Positions 15,796 to 25,346 are shown, counted from the stretch's first letter. The stretch is DNA of 64,000 nt from Candidatus Electrothrix scaldis (GCA_033584155.1 CP138355.1:620001-684000), one strand, 5' to 3'. Program-made: numbers and translations. Notes: generated from the sequence alone by a model not told the origin.

Positions 15796-16362
15796 ATGGG
15801 CAGCCCGGACCTGACAGCAAAACGACACTACACGGTTGATGATTATGCCTCATGGAACGACGGCCAACGCTATGAACTCCTGCACGGGGATGTCCATGCA
15901 ATGACGCCTGCGCCGAGCTGGCTGCATCAGGTGGTTTCAGCAAACCTGGGCTTTGAAATCCAGGCACGTTTGCGCTCCATGAAAAAATGCCATCTTGTTC
16001 ATGCGCCTATTGATGTTTACCTCTTAAATGATACAGTGGTGCAACCGGATATCATCGTTGTTTGTGACCCGAAAAAAATCGAAAAGAAAGGTTGCGTCGG
16101 CGCACCCGATCTTGTCGTGGAAATTCTTTCGCCCTCCACAGCAAAGACAGACTGGAAAGATAAGTATGCTCTCTATGAAGCAGCAGGTGTGCGGGAGTAC
16201 TGGATCGTCAACCCCGAAGACACCCTTGTACATGTCTTCCGCCTCACCGAAGGAAAATTCTACCTGGAGAACACCTATTCTCTTGAGAATACTGTACCGA
16301 TCGGTATTTTTGATGACGTGGTGATAGACCTGAAAAATGTCTTTGAAAACGACAGGGATTGA
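15796..16362 (+). CDS. Uma2-family (DUF820) predicted nuclease
   Basis: A 188-residue protein of the Uma2/DUF820 family, which has a PD-(D/E)XK nuclease fold. Core residues are visible in QPDIIVVCDPKK and GAPDLVVEILSPST, followed by KYALYEAAGVREYWIVNP. The ATG at 15796 has AAGGAAAG upstream. Earlier in-frame codons from TTG 15727 run into the repeat array and are unlikely to be coding. These proteins are frequent in repeat-rich genomes, often in many copies, and their biological role is unsettled. The fold assignment is confident; the function is not. Confidence 0.85.
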   Translation: MGSPDLTAKRHYTVDDYASWNDGQRYELLHGDVHAMTPAPSWLHQVVSANLGFEIQARLRSMKKCHLVHAPIDVYLLNDTVVQPDIIVVCDPKKIEKKGCVGAPDLVVEILSPSTAKTDWKDKYALYEAAGVREYWIVNPEDTLVHVFRLTEGKFYLENTYSLENTVPIGIFDDVVIDLKNVFENDRD

Positions 16363-16427
16363 GTATCTTCGGTACACCAAAAGACGAATGGCAGAAAATA
16401 AATATTTAACCAAAAGAATAGAACAAT

Positions 16428-17240
16428 ATGACCAAAGTAATTGTAGCCGGAGCCTCCGGTCGGATGGGACAACGCATCTGTTATATGGTAGATCAACACC
16501 CGGACCTTACCCTGGCTGGTGCCTTTGAACAGGCCAGCAATCCCAATGTAGGTAAGGATGCCGGTGAAATTGCCGGAATTGGCACTTCAGGAGTGATCAT
16601 CGCTGACAGCCTGGAAAAGGTAATTGATGACGGAGAGGTCATCATTGATTTTACCTTCCACAAAGCCACAATGGAATTTGTCAAGATAGCAGCCAAACAT
16701 GGCCGGGCTATGGTCATCGGCACCACCGGCCTCAGCGCTGATGACCTGACCATACTCCGCAATACCGCAGCCGAACACTTCCCCTGCGTTCAAGCCCCGA
16801 ATATGGCCGTGGGCGTGAATGTCCTGTTCAAGCTGGTGGAAAAGGCCGCTGCTGTGCTGGGTGATTCCTATGATGTGGAAATCGTTGAGGCCCATCACCG
16901 GATGAAAAAGGATGCACCCTCTGGAACAGCTCTGAAGATCGGAGAAATGGCAGCCAAGGGCTTAGGGCGTGATTTGGCCAAGGTTGGTGTTTTTGAACGC
17001 AACGGCATTATCGGTGAGCGTACAGATCAGGAAATCGGCATCCAGACTATTCGGGCCGGAGACATCGTTGGTGAGCACACGGCCTATTTTGCTGGCCCAG
17101 GCGAGCGAATTGAGATTACCCACCGAGCCCACAGCCGGGATAACTTTGCTGGTGGCGCAGCCAAGGCTGCCGCCTGGGTCGTGAGCCAACCCAAGGGACT
17201 CTACACCATGTTCGATGTTCTGGGACTCTCAGAGTTCTGA
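16428..17240 (+). CDS. dapB: 4-hydroxy-tetrahydrodipicolinate reductase
   Basis: Reduces the DapA product to tetrahydrodipicolinate with NAD(P)H. The 270-residue protein has the Rossmann motif VAGASGRMGQ at the N-terminus, VIGTTG in the middle and the catalytic/substrate motif EAHHRMKKDAPSGTALK (His156-His157, Lys160-161). The product is the substrate of DapL at 2275. folK follows after 39 bases on the same strand, so the two are probably co-transcribed. Confidence 0.96.
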   Translation: MTKVIVAGASGRMGQRICYMVDQHPDLTLAGAFEQASNPNVGKDAGEIAGIGTSGVIIADSLEKVIDDGEVIIDFTFHKATMEFVKIAAKHGRAMVIGTTGLSADDLTILRNTAAEHFPCVQAPNMAVGVNVLFKLVEKAAAVLGDSYDVEIVEAHHRMKKDAPSGTALKIGEMAAKGLGRDLAKVGVFERNGIIGERTDQEIGIQTIRAGDIVGEHTAYFAGPGERIEITHRAHSRDNFAGGAAKAAAWVVSQPKGLYTMFDVLGLSEF

Positions 17241-17279
17241 TTTATCCTATTACACGGCAGATACTTTTCTTCCCAGTCG

Positions 17280-17879
17280 ATGAGCACAGCCCGTCCTGGT
17301 CTCATCGACTGCGCCGATTGTTTCAAGACCGCCTTTATGGACACACCTTTTCCTGCTTCCGCCTACATCGGCCTCGGCTCTAATCTGGGGAATTCCCGCA
17401 GTCTCCTCCAGGAGGCCTGGCAGGCCCTTGACCAGCACCCGGAGGTCACGATTCAAACGCTTTCCTCCCCCTACCGTACCCAGCCCGTTGGAATGGAAAG
17501 TGAACATTGGTTCATCAATGCCGTTGGCTGCCTGCACACAAGACTCTCCCCGGAGAAACTGCTTGATCTTCTTTTAGCAACAGAGCATAAATTTGGCAGG
17601 ATTCGCCACCCGGAGCTTGAAGGATACCAGGACAGAACCCTTGATCTGGATCTACTCCTCTATGAGGACTTGGTCCTGGAGAATTCTCGGCTGATCCTAC
17701 CTCATCCGGCACTGCATGAGCGACTCTTTGTACTGGTTCCTTTGTCGGAAATCGGTGCGCGAGTGGAGCATCCTCGTTTGAAAAAGAGCATCGCCGAGCT
17801 CTTGGCAGAACAAGAGACCAGAAGTGGGCGAGAAGGAATTGAGCAGAGCAGCTGGCAGGAAGAATACGCAGGAAATTAG
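17280..17879 (+). CDS. folK: 2-amino-4-hydroxy-6-hydroxymethyldihydropteridine diphosphokinase
   Basis: Transfers pyrophosphate from ATP to hydroxymethyldihydropterin in folate biosynthesis. HPPK signatures are YIGLGSNLGNSR and DRTLDLDLLLYED, followed by LPHPALHERLFVLVPL. From ATG 17280 the protein has 199 residues, longer than usual; the ATG at 17337 would give 180 residues starting just before the conserved domain and may be the true start. Neither has a strong ribosome site. The stop codon overlaps the end of the convergent PilZ gene by four bases. Confidence 0.93.
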   Translation: MSTARPGLIDCADCFKTAFMDTPFPASAYIGLGSNLGNSRSLLQEAWQALDQHPEVTIQTLSSPYRTQPVGMESEHWFINAVGCLHTRLSPEKLLDLLLATEHKFGRIRHPELEGYQDRTLDLDLLLYEDLVLENSRLILPHPALHERLFVLVPLSEIGARVEHPRLKKSIAELLAEQETRSGREGIEQSSWQEEYAGN

Positions 17880-18664
17880 GCTATTCGCCGTTTTTTCTCT
17901 TTCTCACGGTAAAAACTAAAGGTCCTACACAGGATAAGGTCCCCTTCGAGTTCCAAGTTCACATTATTTACAAACTCTGTCCCTAAGATAAAAGGATCAT
18001 CAGCTCCGTACAGCAGAACGGTTTGCAAATGGCAAAAATCATCCAGCTTCATGGAAACAAATTCCAGGGCCACCCCCTGCTCTCCCCCCCTGATAACCGC
18101 GCAAGTAGCATGAACCTCAAAGGCCTCATCAAAATCCGAATGATTTATACTGACAGTACAAATATCCCCCAGGTGCTGACCAAAACTTCCATTCACATAA
18201 AGGCCACCAAGGCTGATATTTTCCACCGCATGCCGGTAATAGCGCTGTGAACCGAAATCAAGGTCAGCATCCAGCTGGATATGTAGTCTTGTGAACTGCC
18301 TTTTATTCTTGCTCCCTATATTGACCAGCAGTTGTTGAATATTCTTAACCAAGAGCTGTTGTACATTTTCCGGGTGTACAGCTTCCTGTTTCTGAATCTT
18401 CAAAGGAACGAGAACTTTTTTGCGTTTTGGCTTTGCTCGTAAATTATTCTGTTGGATACTGAGAGCACTCTCGAGAATTTTATTCTCTCTCTCAACGATC
18501 ACCTGCTGCTGGAGCTGAGCGAGTTCCTTTTTCAGTCTGCTATTTTCCTTTTCTGCATTTTCAATACGCACCTTCTGCCAGTCAATAAACTTCAATAACA
18601 CATCGACAAACGGAGTCCGTTCATCGTCAGGAATGGGGCAGAGTATACCGTTAGTTGCATCCAT
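17876..18664 (-). CDS. PilZ-domain protein with N-terminal coiled coil
   Basis: A 262-residue cytoplasmic protein. Residues 25-75 form a predicted coiled coil (KVRIENAEKENSRLKKELAQ). Residues 118-225 are a PilZ domain with both c-di-GMP contacts intact: RxxxR in KRQFTRLHI and NxSxxG in NISLGGLYV. This indicates a c-di-GMP receptor, perhaps acting on motility or surface structures. A diguanylate cyclase candidate in the window (55044-57296) could supply the signal, but no direct link is shown. Confidence 0.85.
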   Translation of the reverse strand: MDATNGILCPIPDDERTPFVDVLLKFIDWQKVRIENAEKENSRLKKELAQLQQQVIVERENKILESALSIQQNNLRAKPKRKKVLVPLKIQKQEAVHPENVQQLLVKNIQQLLVNIGSKNKRQFTRLHIQLDADLDFGSQRYYRHAVENISLGGLYVNGSFGQHLGDICTVSINHSDFDEAFEVHATCAVIRGGEQGVALEFVSMKLDDFCHLQTVLLYGADDPFILGTEFVNNVNLELEGDLILCRTFSFYREKEKKRRIA

Positions 18665-18823
18665 AGGCCCAAGAACGATCTATTTATAACAATGAAAGGA
18701 GAGAGATGAGCCTGCACAGAACAGACGTTTTGCCTGCGCACATATGACAGCTTATGATGGAAGCAGATAACTTATCCTGTTTATTAAGAGAAAAAAAGGG
18801 AAAAAAGAGGAAGGAAGGCGAGC

Positions 18824-19717
18824 TTAGACGAGAATAAGGACAGATTTCAGAGTGTATTCCGGGTCAAATATGGTGATTCGGGTGAATTCCTCATCATTTT
18901 TTTGGATATAAACCCGTTGATACCGGGGCACAGCATGCTCCTCAGTAGTTGTAAAAACATCAACGATACTGGCATGCTCTTTTTTATGCGGACAAAGCTT
19001 GAGATACAGGGCAGATGATTCTGTGGGACAGTAGGAAATTTCAGTTGTCTGCGAGATAGTTCCCTTTTTATAAGGATTTTCAAACCAGTAGCTAACCGAA
19101 CTTTGGCAATGGGACTCAAAATCTATGGTAATTGTGGCTGCGGGCAGGGGCTTCTTTCTCTCCCGCACTCTATGTGTTGTGCAAGATTTTGCTTCTTCTT
19201 TTTCTTCCAAATGAAGAGACGTAATAACTGACGGGGCTTCTCTATCTGGCAGCGAGGTAACACTGGTGAAAAATTTAACCTGAGGCTCGCAGAGGAAATT
19301 TTCATCAACAACAAATTCTCCGGCCTGATCGGTCTGGGTTATCACAGGAGCAATCTGCACATTATCGACGAAAGCAAGAGCTAGCTGATGTCCCTGAAAG
19401 GCCACCTGCACCCTGATCCCAGGATGAGGAGGATCGATTCTGCCGTAGACCAGGAGATGCATCAGTTGAGATTGACTATGTCGTCCGACGCTGACCATCG
19501 TCACGGGCGAGACAATAGTATAATAATCAGCCTTGGCACAGGCCTCCTGCGAACGTAAAGGAACAACCCGCGACAAGGAGGCGCGAAAAAATGTACCTAT
19601 CTTGGCTAAAAAACGTCTCGTTGTATCTAAAAGCATAAAAACGCCGTCATGCATCCTTCCTGATTCCACAACTGTTTTTGACTCATGATTCTGAGTTGTT
19701 TTTATGAAGGTATTCAT
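18824..19717 (-). CDS. Hypothetical protein
   Basis: About 297 residues from ATG 19717, which has GGAG close upstream; an in-frame TTG at 19738 is less likely. The sequence is mixed alpha/beta with no signal peptide or membrane segment. The middle is rich in beta-type residues (LLVYGRIDPPHPGIRVQVAF, LALAFVDNVQIAPVITQTD) and could be a carboxypeptidase-regulatory-like or immunoglobulin-like fold. I do not recognise the family. It precedes the PilZ gene on the same strand with a gap of 160 bases. Confidence 0.55.
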   Translation of the reverse strand: MNTFIKTTQNHESKTVVESGRMHDGVFMLLDTTRRFLAKIGTFFRASLSRVVPLRSQEACAKADYYTIVSPVTMVSVGRHSQSQLMHLLVYGRIDPPHPGIRVQVAFQGHQLALAFVDNVQIAPVITQTDQAGEFVVDENFLCEPQVKFFTSVTSLPDREAPSVITSLHLEEKEEAKSCTTHRVRERKKPLPAATITIDFESHCQSSVSYWFENPYKKGTISQTTEISYCPTESSALYLKLCPHKKEHASIVDVFTTTEEHAVPRYQRVYIQKNDEEFTRITIFDPEYTLKSVLILV

Positions 19718-20111
19718 CGCGCTCCATGCAAAAAACAAATAAACTCAAGCTATCTTGAATATTATATTAAAAAAATCCTATAGACACCTCTATACATTCC
19801 ATGAAAACGCTTCTCATCTGTCTGATTACCGTATCATAATATTTTTTCGCCCATTGGCTCTACATTACCCATAATGGGCTCAATATCTCTTGTATATCTT
19901 AACTCTTTATCAAGCAAAAACAATACCACATTTTGTAGGACTCTACCCAAAGAACAAAATCCAGATAAAAATATTTTTCATTCTCAAAAGATAAAAAAGA
20001 AAAAGAGGCGTTATTTTCTTATCCCCTCCCCCTCTCTTCCCGCGTTTTTTTCAAATACGTATACTCTTTACCCACCCAGGATTCAGCATATTATACTGTG
20101 CAAGAGCTGCT
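19718..20111. other. AT-rich intergenic region
   Basis: Nearly 400 bases between two minus-strand genes. A plus-strand open frame exists (19874-20227) but runs antisense into the KAS III gene and has no ribosome site. I see no clear RNA or repeat. Confidence 0.4.
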
Positions 20112-21251
20112 TTATACCACGGTCAGCAGCATCCAACCCACAGAAAACCTGCCACTCTCAGGGATCATCCCCAGGATACGGTCTCCTTGCCGTAATTTCC
20201 CTGACGAGAAAAGCTCTTCCAACATGATGTAGAATGAGGCAGATCCGGTATTCCCTTTTGTGTGGAGATTGGTAAACCATTTTTCCTTGGGCACAGAAAA
20301 CCCAGCTTCGATAAACTTCTCCATAAGCGGCTCATGGAAAAACTCAGAAGAGTAATGCGGCAGAAACCAGTCAATCTGCTCTGGTTTAAGGTCATGCCGT
20401 TCTCTGGCCAAAGAGAAGCTCTCCTCGACGATGACTCTGATTATCTCGTGGTTCAGCAGACGGGCATCCTGCTTAATAGTAAAAATCCCGTCTTTGCGAC
20501 CTGCTCGCAGATGCTCCCGCCATCCTACAAGGCTGCCACCCGCCTGTTTGAGCGCACCGGCATACATACAGGTCTCCAGCTGGTGCGCATGAGAGGTCAG
20601 CTCAATCCAATCAATCCGGAGGCTCAACTTTCCTTGCGCAGGTTCTGGCTCGATAAGAACAGCTCCGGCCCCGTCAGAGAGCATCCAGCGAAGAAATTCC
20701 GCCTCAAAAGAAAAGGCCGCATGACGCTGTTTGTCTGAATCACTTTTCTTCTTTCGTTGAGCTGTGACCTGAAAAAAATCCTGGTGCATATAGGTGGAGG
20801 CTAACTCCGATCCGGTCGCCACTGCATTCTCGGTTATTCCCGAGGCCACGGACAGGGCTGCGTACTTCATCGCCGTAATACCGCTCAGACAGATTCCACT
20901 GGTGGAGACTACCTCGCAAGGCCCTCCCCCTAAGGCTCCATGTACCATCGAGGCATGACCAGGCATGAGCTGATCCGGTGACGATGTGCCGCAACAGAGG
21001 CATGCCAAGGCTTCAGGCTCAATTCCTAAGCCGCGCACAGACTCTGCTGCTAACTCGGCATTACTATGCGTGGTTTCTCCTGTTGACGGATCCAGCGCAT
21101 AATATCTGGTTTGAATGCCGTTGCCAGCAAGAATCATCTGGCGAGTCCTGGCAGATACCCTCTCTACTTTTCCCAGATACGCATCCAGGGCATCATTCTC
21201 CACCGGCTCACCAGGCAGAAAGGCCGAAATCGCCGTTATAAACGCATTCAT
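20112..21251 (-). CDS. 3-oxoacyl-ACP synthase III-like ketosynthase
   Basis: A 379-residue KAS III/FabH-like enzyme with the complete catalytic triad: Cys121 in STSGICLSG, His299 in FLPHYSSEF and Asn334 in KGNTGSASF. It is longer than FabH (about 320), with an insert around residues 160-190. It would prime or condense acyl chains on the ACP encoded two genes upstream. As last gene of a five-gene minus-strand operon (from 24963) with a radical SAM enzyme and an ABC exporter, it more likely serves a specialised lipid or polyketide-like product than housekeeping fatty acid synthesis. The ribosome site is GAAGA about eight bases upstream. Confidence 0.85.
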   Translation of the reverse strand: MNAFITAISAFLPGEPVENDALDAYLGKVERVSARTRQMILAGNGIQTRYYALDPSTGETTHSNAELAAESVRGLGIEPEALACLCCGTSSPDQLMPGHASMVHGALGGGPCEVVSTSGICLSGITAMKYAALSVASGITENAVATGSELASTYMHQDFFQVTAQRKKKSDSDKQRHAAFSFEAEFLRWMLSDGAGAVLIEPEPAQGKLSLRIDWIELTSHAHQLETCMYAGALKQAGGSLVGWREHLRAGRKDGIFTIKQDARLLNHEIIRVIVEESFSLARERHDLKPEQIDWFLPHYSSEFFHEPLMEKFIEAGFSVPKEKWFTNLHTKGNTGSASFYIMLEELFSSGKLRQGDRILGMIPESGRFSVGWMLLTVV

Positions 21252-21254
21252 CCT

Positions 21255-22547
21255 TTATATCTTCGCATGTTCATGACTTTTGCGGATAAGCTCCGCATAA
21301 AGCGTATAAAATTCCTTTTCCTCAAGCCGGGTTTCGGTGACGGCATTGGTTAAGGTGTAATAATCAAGATCATGATTAACAATTCGGTCCTGCTGCTGCC
21401 GATACAGCTCAGTACCTGGCAGCGGCGTCATCACTGTAATCATGGGTAAATCAATCTGGGCCTTGTCAAGATAGGCATCAAGACGGAGAAAGTCTTGTTC
21501 CTTGTACTGGGGATCAATAATGAAATCGCCCACTACGGTGATACCCAGTTCCTTGAGCACAGCCACCGCCTCGGTATTGATATCCGCCCGATTGGCCTTG
21601 TTCATGGCTGTCAGGCGCTGATCGTCTATCTCCTCAAAACCGATGACCACTGCCCGTAGCCCTGCCTCTTTCCAGCTCCTCAGCAGCTCTGGATACTGGA
21701 CAACGGTATCAGAACGGATATCAGCAAGGTATTGTTTGCGCAGCCCTGAATTCTTCAAGGCCTCAGCCAATGCCTTGGCCCGCTCAATATCACCAAAGGT
21801 ATTAGCATCCACCAGGCGGATCACCGGGATATCGGGCAGGAGTTGGATCTCTCGCAACACCGCATCAATGGACTTGGTCAGGTACCTGCCATTGGTCTGC
21901 CCCTTAATAGAGCAAAAAGAACAACGATGGGGACAGCCATAGGCCGAGGCAACAAAGCCCATCGTCACCTTGAGTTTTTCCAAAATATAAGAGGAGCGGT
22001 ATTGCTGCACCTTGTCATAAGCTGGCGGCAGATCCTCCATAATATCAGCAACTGTGCAACGGTGGTCCGGCACCTGAATTTCCCCACCCGGATTGGTGGC
22101 AAGGACACCGGGGATGGCAACCTCTTCCTCACGGATCAGACAGGCAACAAGCTCGGCAAAGGTTCTCTTGCCCAAGCCGACGATAATATAATCAACCGCT
22201 GCCTGATTAAAAAAGGCAGGATCATTACTGGCGTGAATCCCGCCCACAACCACCAGCGGCTGCCCATGCTCCTTAACCTGCCCGGCAAGCCGAAGCATGG
22301 TGTTTGCCTCACAGGTCAGGCCGGTGATCCCGACAAGCTCAGGCCTGAATTCTGCCAGCATAGCCTCCAGGCCATCCGGTTCCGCCTTCAGATCCAGTAT
22401 CCGAACATCGTGCTCCAGCAAATTCCCGGCCAGCTCTTCTAGGGCAAGGGGCTCACCCCGAAAAATCTGCTTTATAGAGGTAATCCCGTAGCGCTCCTCT
22501 GGAATGCTGCGACCGCAATTAGGTGGGTTGATCAGCAGGATCTTCAT
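21255..22547 (-). CDS. B12-binding domain radical SAM protein
   Basis: A 430-residue class B-type radical SAM protein. Residues 1-130 resemble a cobalamin-binding domain (GEPLALEELAGNL, LVGITGLTCEAN, VVVGGIHAS), although the DxHxxG signature is absent, as in many such proteins. The 4Fe-4S motif is C205-x3-C209-x2-C212 in YGCPHRCSFC. The C-terminus is helical. Likely chemistry is methylation or C-C bond formation at an unactivated carbon of an ACP-bound or lipid substrate. It ends three bases before the KAS III start and begins six bases after the ACP stop, so tight co-transcription is expected. Confidence 0.88.
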   Translation of the reverse strand: MKILLINPPNCGRSIPEERYGITSIKQIFRGEPLALEELAGNLLEHDVRILDLKAEPDGLEAMLAEFRPELVGITGLTCEANTMLRLAGQVKEHGQPLVVVGGIHASNDPAFFNQAAVDYIIVGLGKRTFAELVACLIREEEVAIPGVLATNPGGEIQVPDHRCTVADIMEDLPPAYDKVQQYRSSYILEKLKVTMGFVASAYGCPHRCSFCSIKGQTNGRYLTKSIDAVLREIQLLPDIPVIRLVDANTFGDIERAKALAEALKNSGLRKQYLADIRSDTVVQYPELLRSWKEAGLRAVVIGFEEIDDQRLTAMNKANRADINTEAVAVLKELGITVVGDFIIDPQYKEQDFLRLDAYLDKAQIDLPMITVMTPLPGTELYRQQQDRIVNHDLDYYTLTNAVTETRLEEKEFYTLYAELIRKSHEHAKI

Positions 22548-22553
22548 GGATTC

Positions 22554-22823
22554 TCAGGCTCCATCGTTTTGTCGGATATACTCAGCCAGCGTGGCTAAGG
22601 ATTGCAGGACGGTCCTGCTGGTATTTTCCGAATCCATGCGTACGCCGTATTCCCGCTGCACTGTCACCGCGATCTCAAGGGCATCAATGGAATCAATCCC
22701 CAAAGGAGACTCCGGCCCGATCAGGGGATCGGTATTGGCAACCGTGTTCGGGTCAATATCATCCAGTTTACAGGTTGTACAGATCAGATCCAGCAGTTCT
22801 CTTTCAAAAGCATCAGTTATCAT
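22554..22823 (-). CDS. Acyl carrier protein
   Basis: An 89-residue acyl carrier protein. The phosphopantetheine attachment site is Ser45 in LGIDSIDALE, with the usual acidic helix after it (EIAVTVQREYGV). It differs from housekeeping AcpP in sequence and is placed between an ABC exporter permease and a radical SAM gene, so it is probably dedicated to this operon. It needs activation by a phosphopantetheinyl transferase, which is not visible in the window. Confidence 0.9.
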   Translation of the reverse strand: MITDAFERELLDLICTTCKLDDIDPNTVANTDPLIGPESPLGIDSIDALEIAVTVQREYGVRMDSENTSRTVLQSLATLAEYIRQNDGA

Positions 22824-22870
22824 TCTTCACATTATAGCGTTAATACCGTTGAGACGAAAGGAATAGCCTT

Positions 22871-24193
22871 TCATATTTTGCTGTTCCACCCCTGAAATTT
22901 CCAGGCCAGCAGGATAGTCACAAGAAAAAAGCCGCCCAGGCGCAACAGGTCGCCTTGCACCAGAGCCAGCGAATCTCCCCGCAATAAGATATCATGAAAG
23001 GCGGTCAGACCCCAGTTTAAAGGAGAAATAATACTGAGCCGCTGCATGATCTGGGGCATGGCATACACTGGCACCATCACCCCGCCAAGGGCCGCAGCCG
23101 CAACGATCGTGGTCGATCCCAGGGTAGAAGCCTGCTCATAGGTCCGGCAAACCGTCCCCAAAAAGATACCATAGCCGCAGGCAGCCAGGCCCGTCAACAA
23201 GACAACGACAAGCAGGAACAAAATATCCTGTCCCAGAGAAAAGGCCGGAAGATCCAGGACAGGGAAAAAATGCGCCCCAACCAGGGTAATCAGAGAAAAC
23301 TGGCAGCAGCAAACCGCCAGATAGGCCAGGACCTTGGCCGTGAGGAGCAGAACCGGAGAAACCGGCAGGGTACTGAGGCGAAGCTGAATGCCACTCCTTC
23401 GCTCCTGCAAAAGGCCACCGGCAATGGGGATAGCAGTAAAAAAGATACCAAAGAGGGCCCAGGCCGGGACATTTTGCTGGACCGGATTATATTCCGCGAC
23501 CTCCTCTCCCTGCTCTGAGGTTTGGCCAGATACTTGTGCAGAAGCGGGATCGCTGACTTCGAACAAGGATTGATCAAAGACGTTTGCGATACGCTTACCG
23601 GAAAATCCAGAGGGCACCGGCCAAGGGAGCATAATATTGCTCTGCTTTTCCAACTCCTTTTGCAGCTGCTCAGCCTTGGCCTGGAGAGCCAGCTTTTCCA
23701 GGATCATCCGCAGCTGGGCGCTTAGGCCGGTGCGAAAACCTGGCATTACCGCAGGATCGAAAAAGAGATAAATCGGAATCAGGCTGGATACGTCCCCAGA
23801 GGTCTTCTCATCTTTCTCGGTAAAGATGGCTTCCGCCTCCGCACGCAGCCGCTCCGAGGAACCAGCAGGTATCACCAGGCCAACCTGGAAATCACCGTTC
23901 TGCACCGCAGCTTGGATAGCCTCCAGGCTTACTTGCCCTGCCGCATGACGGATAATCTCAACATTGCCCTCTTCCAGGGAATCAGACAAGGCCTTGCCAA
24001 GGTTGCCCTTATCCAGGTCTGCCATGAGCAGCCGGGTCTTGCTCTGCCCGGTCAATTCCATGACGTTCTTTTGCACCAGGGTGATCGCAACAACCAGGAA
24101 AACCGGCATGAGAAAGAGGACAGCCAGACCAGCCCGATCCCGCCTGAGGAGCAGGAGTTCCTTAACCACAGCGGCAAAGAGCTTCCCCATCAT
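22871..24193 (-). CDS. ABC-2 type transporter permease
   Basis: A 440-residue integral membrane protein of the ABC-2 family. It has one N-terminal membrane helix (about 20-40, GLAVLFLMPVFLVVAITLV), a long extracytoplasmic region (about 45-240) and five to six C-terminal helices (245-435), including GGVMVPVYAMPQIMQ. This layout is typical of lipid, polysaccharide or natural-product exporters. Its start codon overlaps the stop of the ATPase gene (ATGA), which shows translational coupling. It is predicted to export or flip the product made by the downstream ACP, radical SAM and KAS III proteins. Confidence 0.9.
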   Translation of the reverse strand: MMGKLFAAVVKELLLLRRDRAGLAVLFLMPVFLVVAITLVQKNVMELTGQSKTRLLMADLDKGNLGKALSDSLEEGNVEIIRHAAGQVSLEAIQAAVQNGDFQVGLVIPAGSSERLRAEAEAIFTEKDEKTSGDVSSLIPIYLFFDPAVMPGFRTGLSAQLRMILEKLALQAKAEQLQKELEKQSNIMLPWPVPSGFSGKRIANVFDQSLFEVSDPASAQVSGQTSEQGEEVAEYNPVQQNVPAWALFGIFFTAIPIAGGLLQERRSGIQLRLSTLPVSPVLLLTAKVLAYLAVCCCQFSLITLVGAHFFPVLDLPAFSLGQDILFLLVVVLLTGLAACGYGIFLGTVCRTYEQASTLGSTTIVAAAALGGVMVPVYAMPQIMQRLSIISPLNWGLTAFHDILLRGDSLALVQGDLLRLGGFFLVTILLAWKFQGWNSKI

Positions 24194-24963
24194 GCGTCCC
24201 GAAGCTGCCTGCCTGTTAAATAGAGAAAGAGTTCTTCCAGGGTATTAAGGCCGCTCTCTGCAATCAGGCTGGACGGCACGCCCTGCTTAATAATGCTTCC
24301 CTGATCGATAATACCGATGCGGGTACAGAGTTTTTGCGCCTCGTCCATAGAATGACTGGTGTACAGGATCGTTGTGCCGCCTCGGTTGGCCTCTTGCAAT
24401 TGTTCGTGAATCATATTGCGTGATTGGGCGTCAACGCCAACGGTAGGTTCATCAAGAAAAAGGATCTCCGGTTCATGGAGCAGGGCCGCAGCAATATTCA
24501 GGCGCCGCTTCATGCCGCCGGAATAGGTCCCCACCAATCGGGAGGCCCGATCAAGCAGGCCAGCTACCTCCAGGCATGTCTTCACCTGCTTGCCCAGCCT
24601 CTCTTTGCCCAGTCCGTGCAGTTTGCCGAAAAAAACAAGGTGCTCCTGCGCGGTCAGGTTATCATACAGGGCGATTTCCTGCGGGACAAGACCGAAGATC
24701 TTTTTGATCGCCTTGGCCTGCCTGCTGAACTGTTTCCCGGCAATCTGGAGGGTACCGCTATCCGGCATCAAGAGACCACTGAAGATGGACAAAGCAGTTG
24801 TCTTCCCGGCCCCGTTGGGACCGAGTAGCCCGAAGAACTCTCCCTTTTCCACCTCCAGGTTGAGCTCCTGCAAGGCCGGGTATTCAGCGCCCTTGTACTG
24901 CTTGCACAGGGAGCGGGCCAGGAGGGCTGGAGTATCTTGTTGGTCTTCTGTTTTTGTCTTCAT
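24190..24963 (-). CDS. ABC transporter ATP-binding protein
   Basis: A 257-residue ATPase with Walker A (GPNGAGKTT), Q-loop ([12 protein letters not shown]), signature (YSGGMKRRL), Walker B ([12 protein letters not shown]) and switch His ([10 protein letters not shown]). It powers the permease encoded directly downstream. The ATG at 24963 is preferred over an in-frame TTG at 24978, though the ribosome site is poor. As first gene it marks the 5' end of the five-gene operon. Confidence 0.93.
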   Translation of the reverse strand: MKTKTEDQQDTPALLARSLCKQYKGAEYPALQELNLEVEKGEFFGLLGPNGAGKTTALSIFSGLLMPDSGTLQIAGKQFSRQAKAIKKIFGLVPQEIALYDNLTAQEHLVFFGKLHGLGKERLGKQVKTCLEVAGLLDRASRLVGTYSGGMKRRLNIAAALLHEPEILFLDEPTVGVDAQSRNMIHEQLQEANRGGTTILYTSHSMDEAQKLCTRIGIIDQGSIIKQGVPSSLIAESGLNTLEELFLYLTGRQLRDA

Positions 24964-25325
24964 AGCTACACAACGCAACTGCCGAGATAGAGCTTCTGCT
25001 CTGAATGAAAAAGTTACCGTTTCCTAGCTGATATTCCGGTGGCTTTCAAGGAAAAACCGCGCGACCTCTTGTTTCCCGACGTTTTTGGGGAAGGCAGGGA
25101 AGGATAAGGTTCCTCGATATTAGAGTGATCAGTCCTGACCGGTAACCGCATAGCTGAAAGGTTTGAAAAAGACAGTAATACTAATGTGGATATCTTTTTA
25201 TGCCACAATGATTTTTAGTCATTATGTGTGATAAAAAACCTAGACAACAGCACGTTAACATAATATTTTTGTTTACTTTTCATCTTCAACAAAGTACTTA
25301 CATTTGAGCGCAAGATCTTTATAAC
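24964..25325. other. Divergent intergenic region
   Basis: About 360 bases between the ABC operon (minus) and the toxin-antitoxin operon (plus). It must hold promoters for both. Apart from the inverted repeat next to the toxin gene, no element is convincing. Confidence 0.4.
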
Positions 25326-25346
25326 GATTAACGTATCGTGTTAATC
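25326..25346 (+). promoter_or_regulatory. Inverted repeat, probable toxin-antitoxin operator
   Basis: GATTAAC-N7-GTTAATC is a perfect 7-bp-arm palindrome, 23 bases before the toxin start. HigA-type antitoxins with an N-terminal helix-turn-helix usually bind such sites to repress their own operon. Confidence 0.55.
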
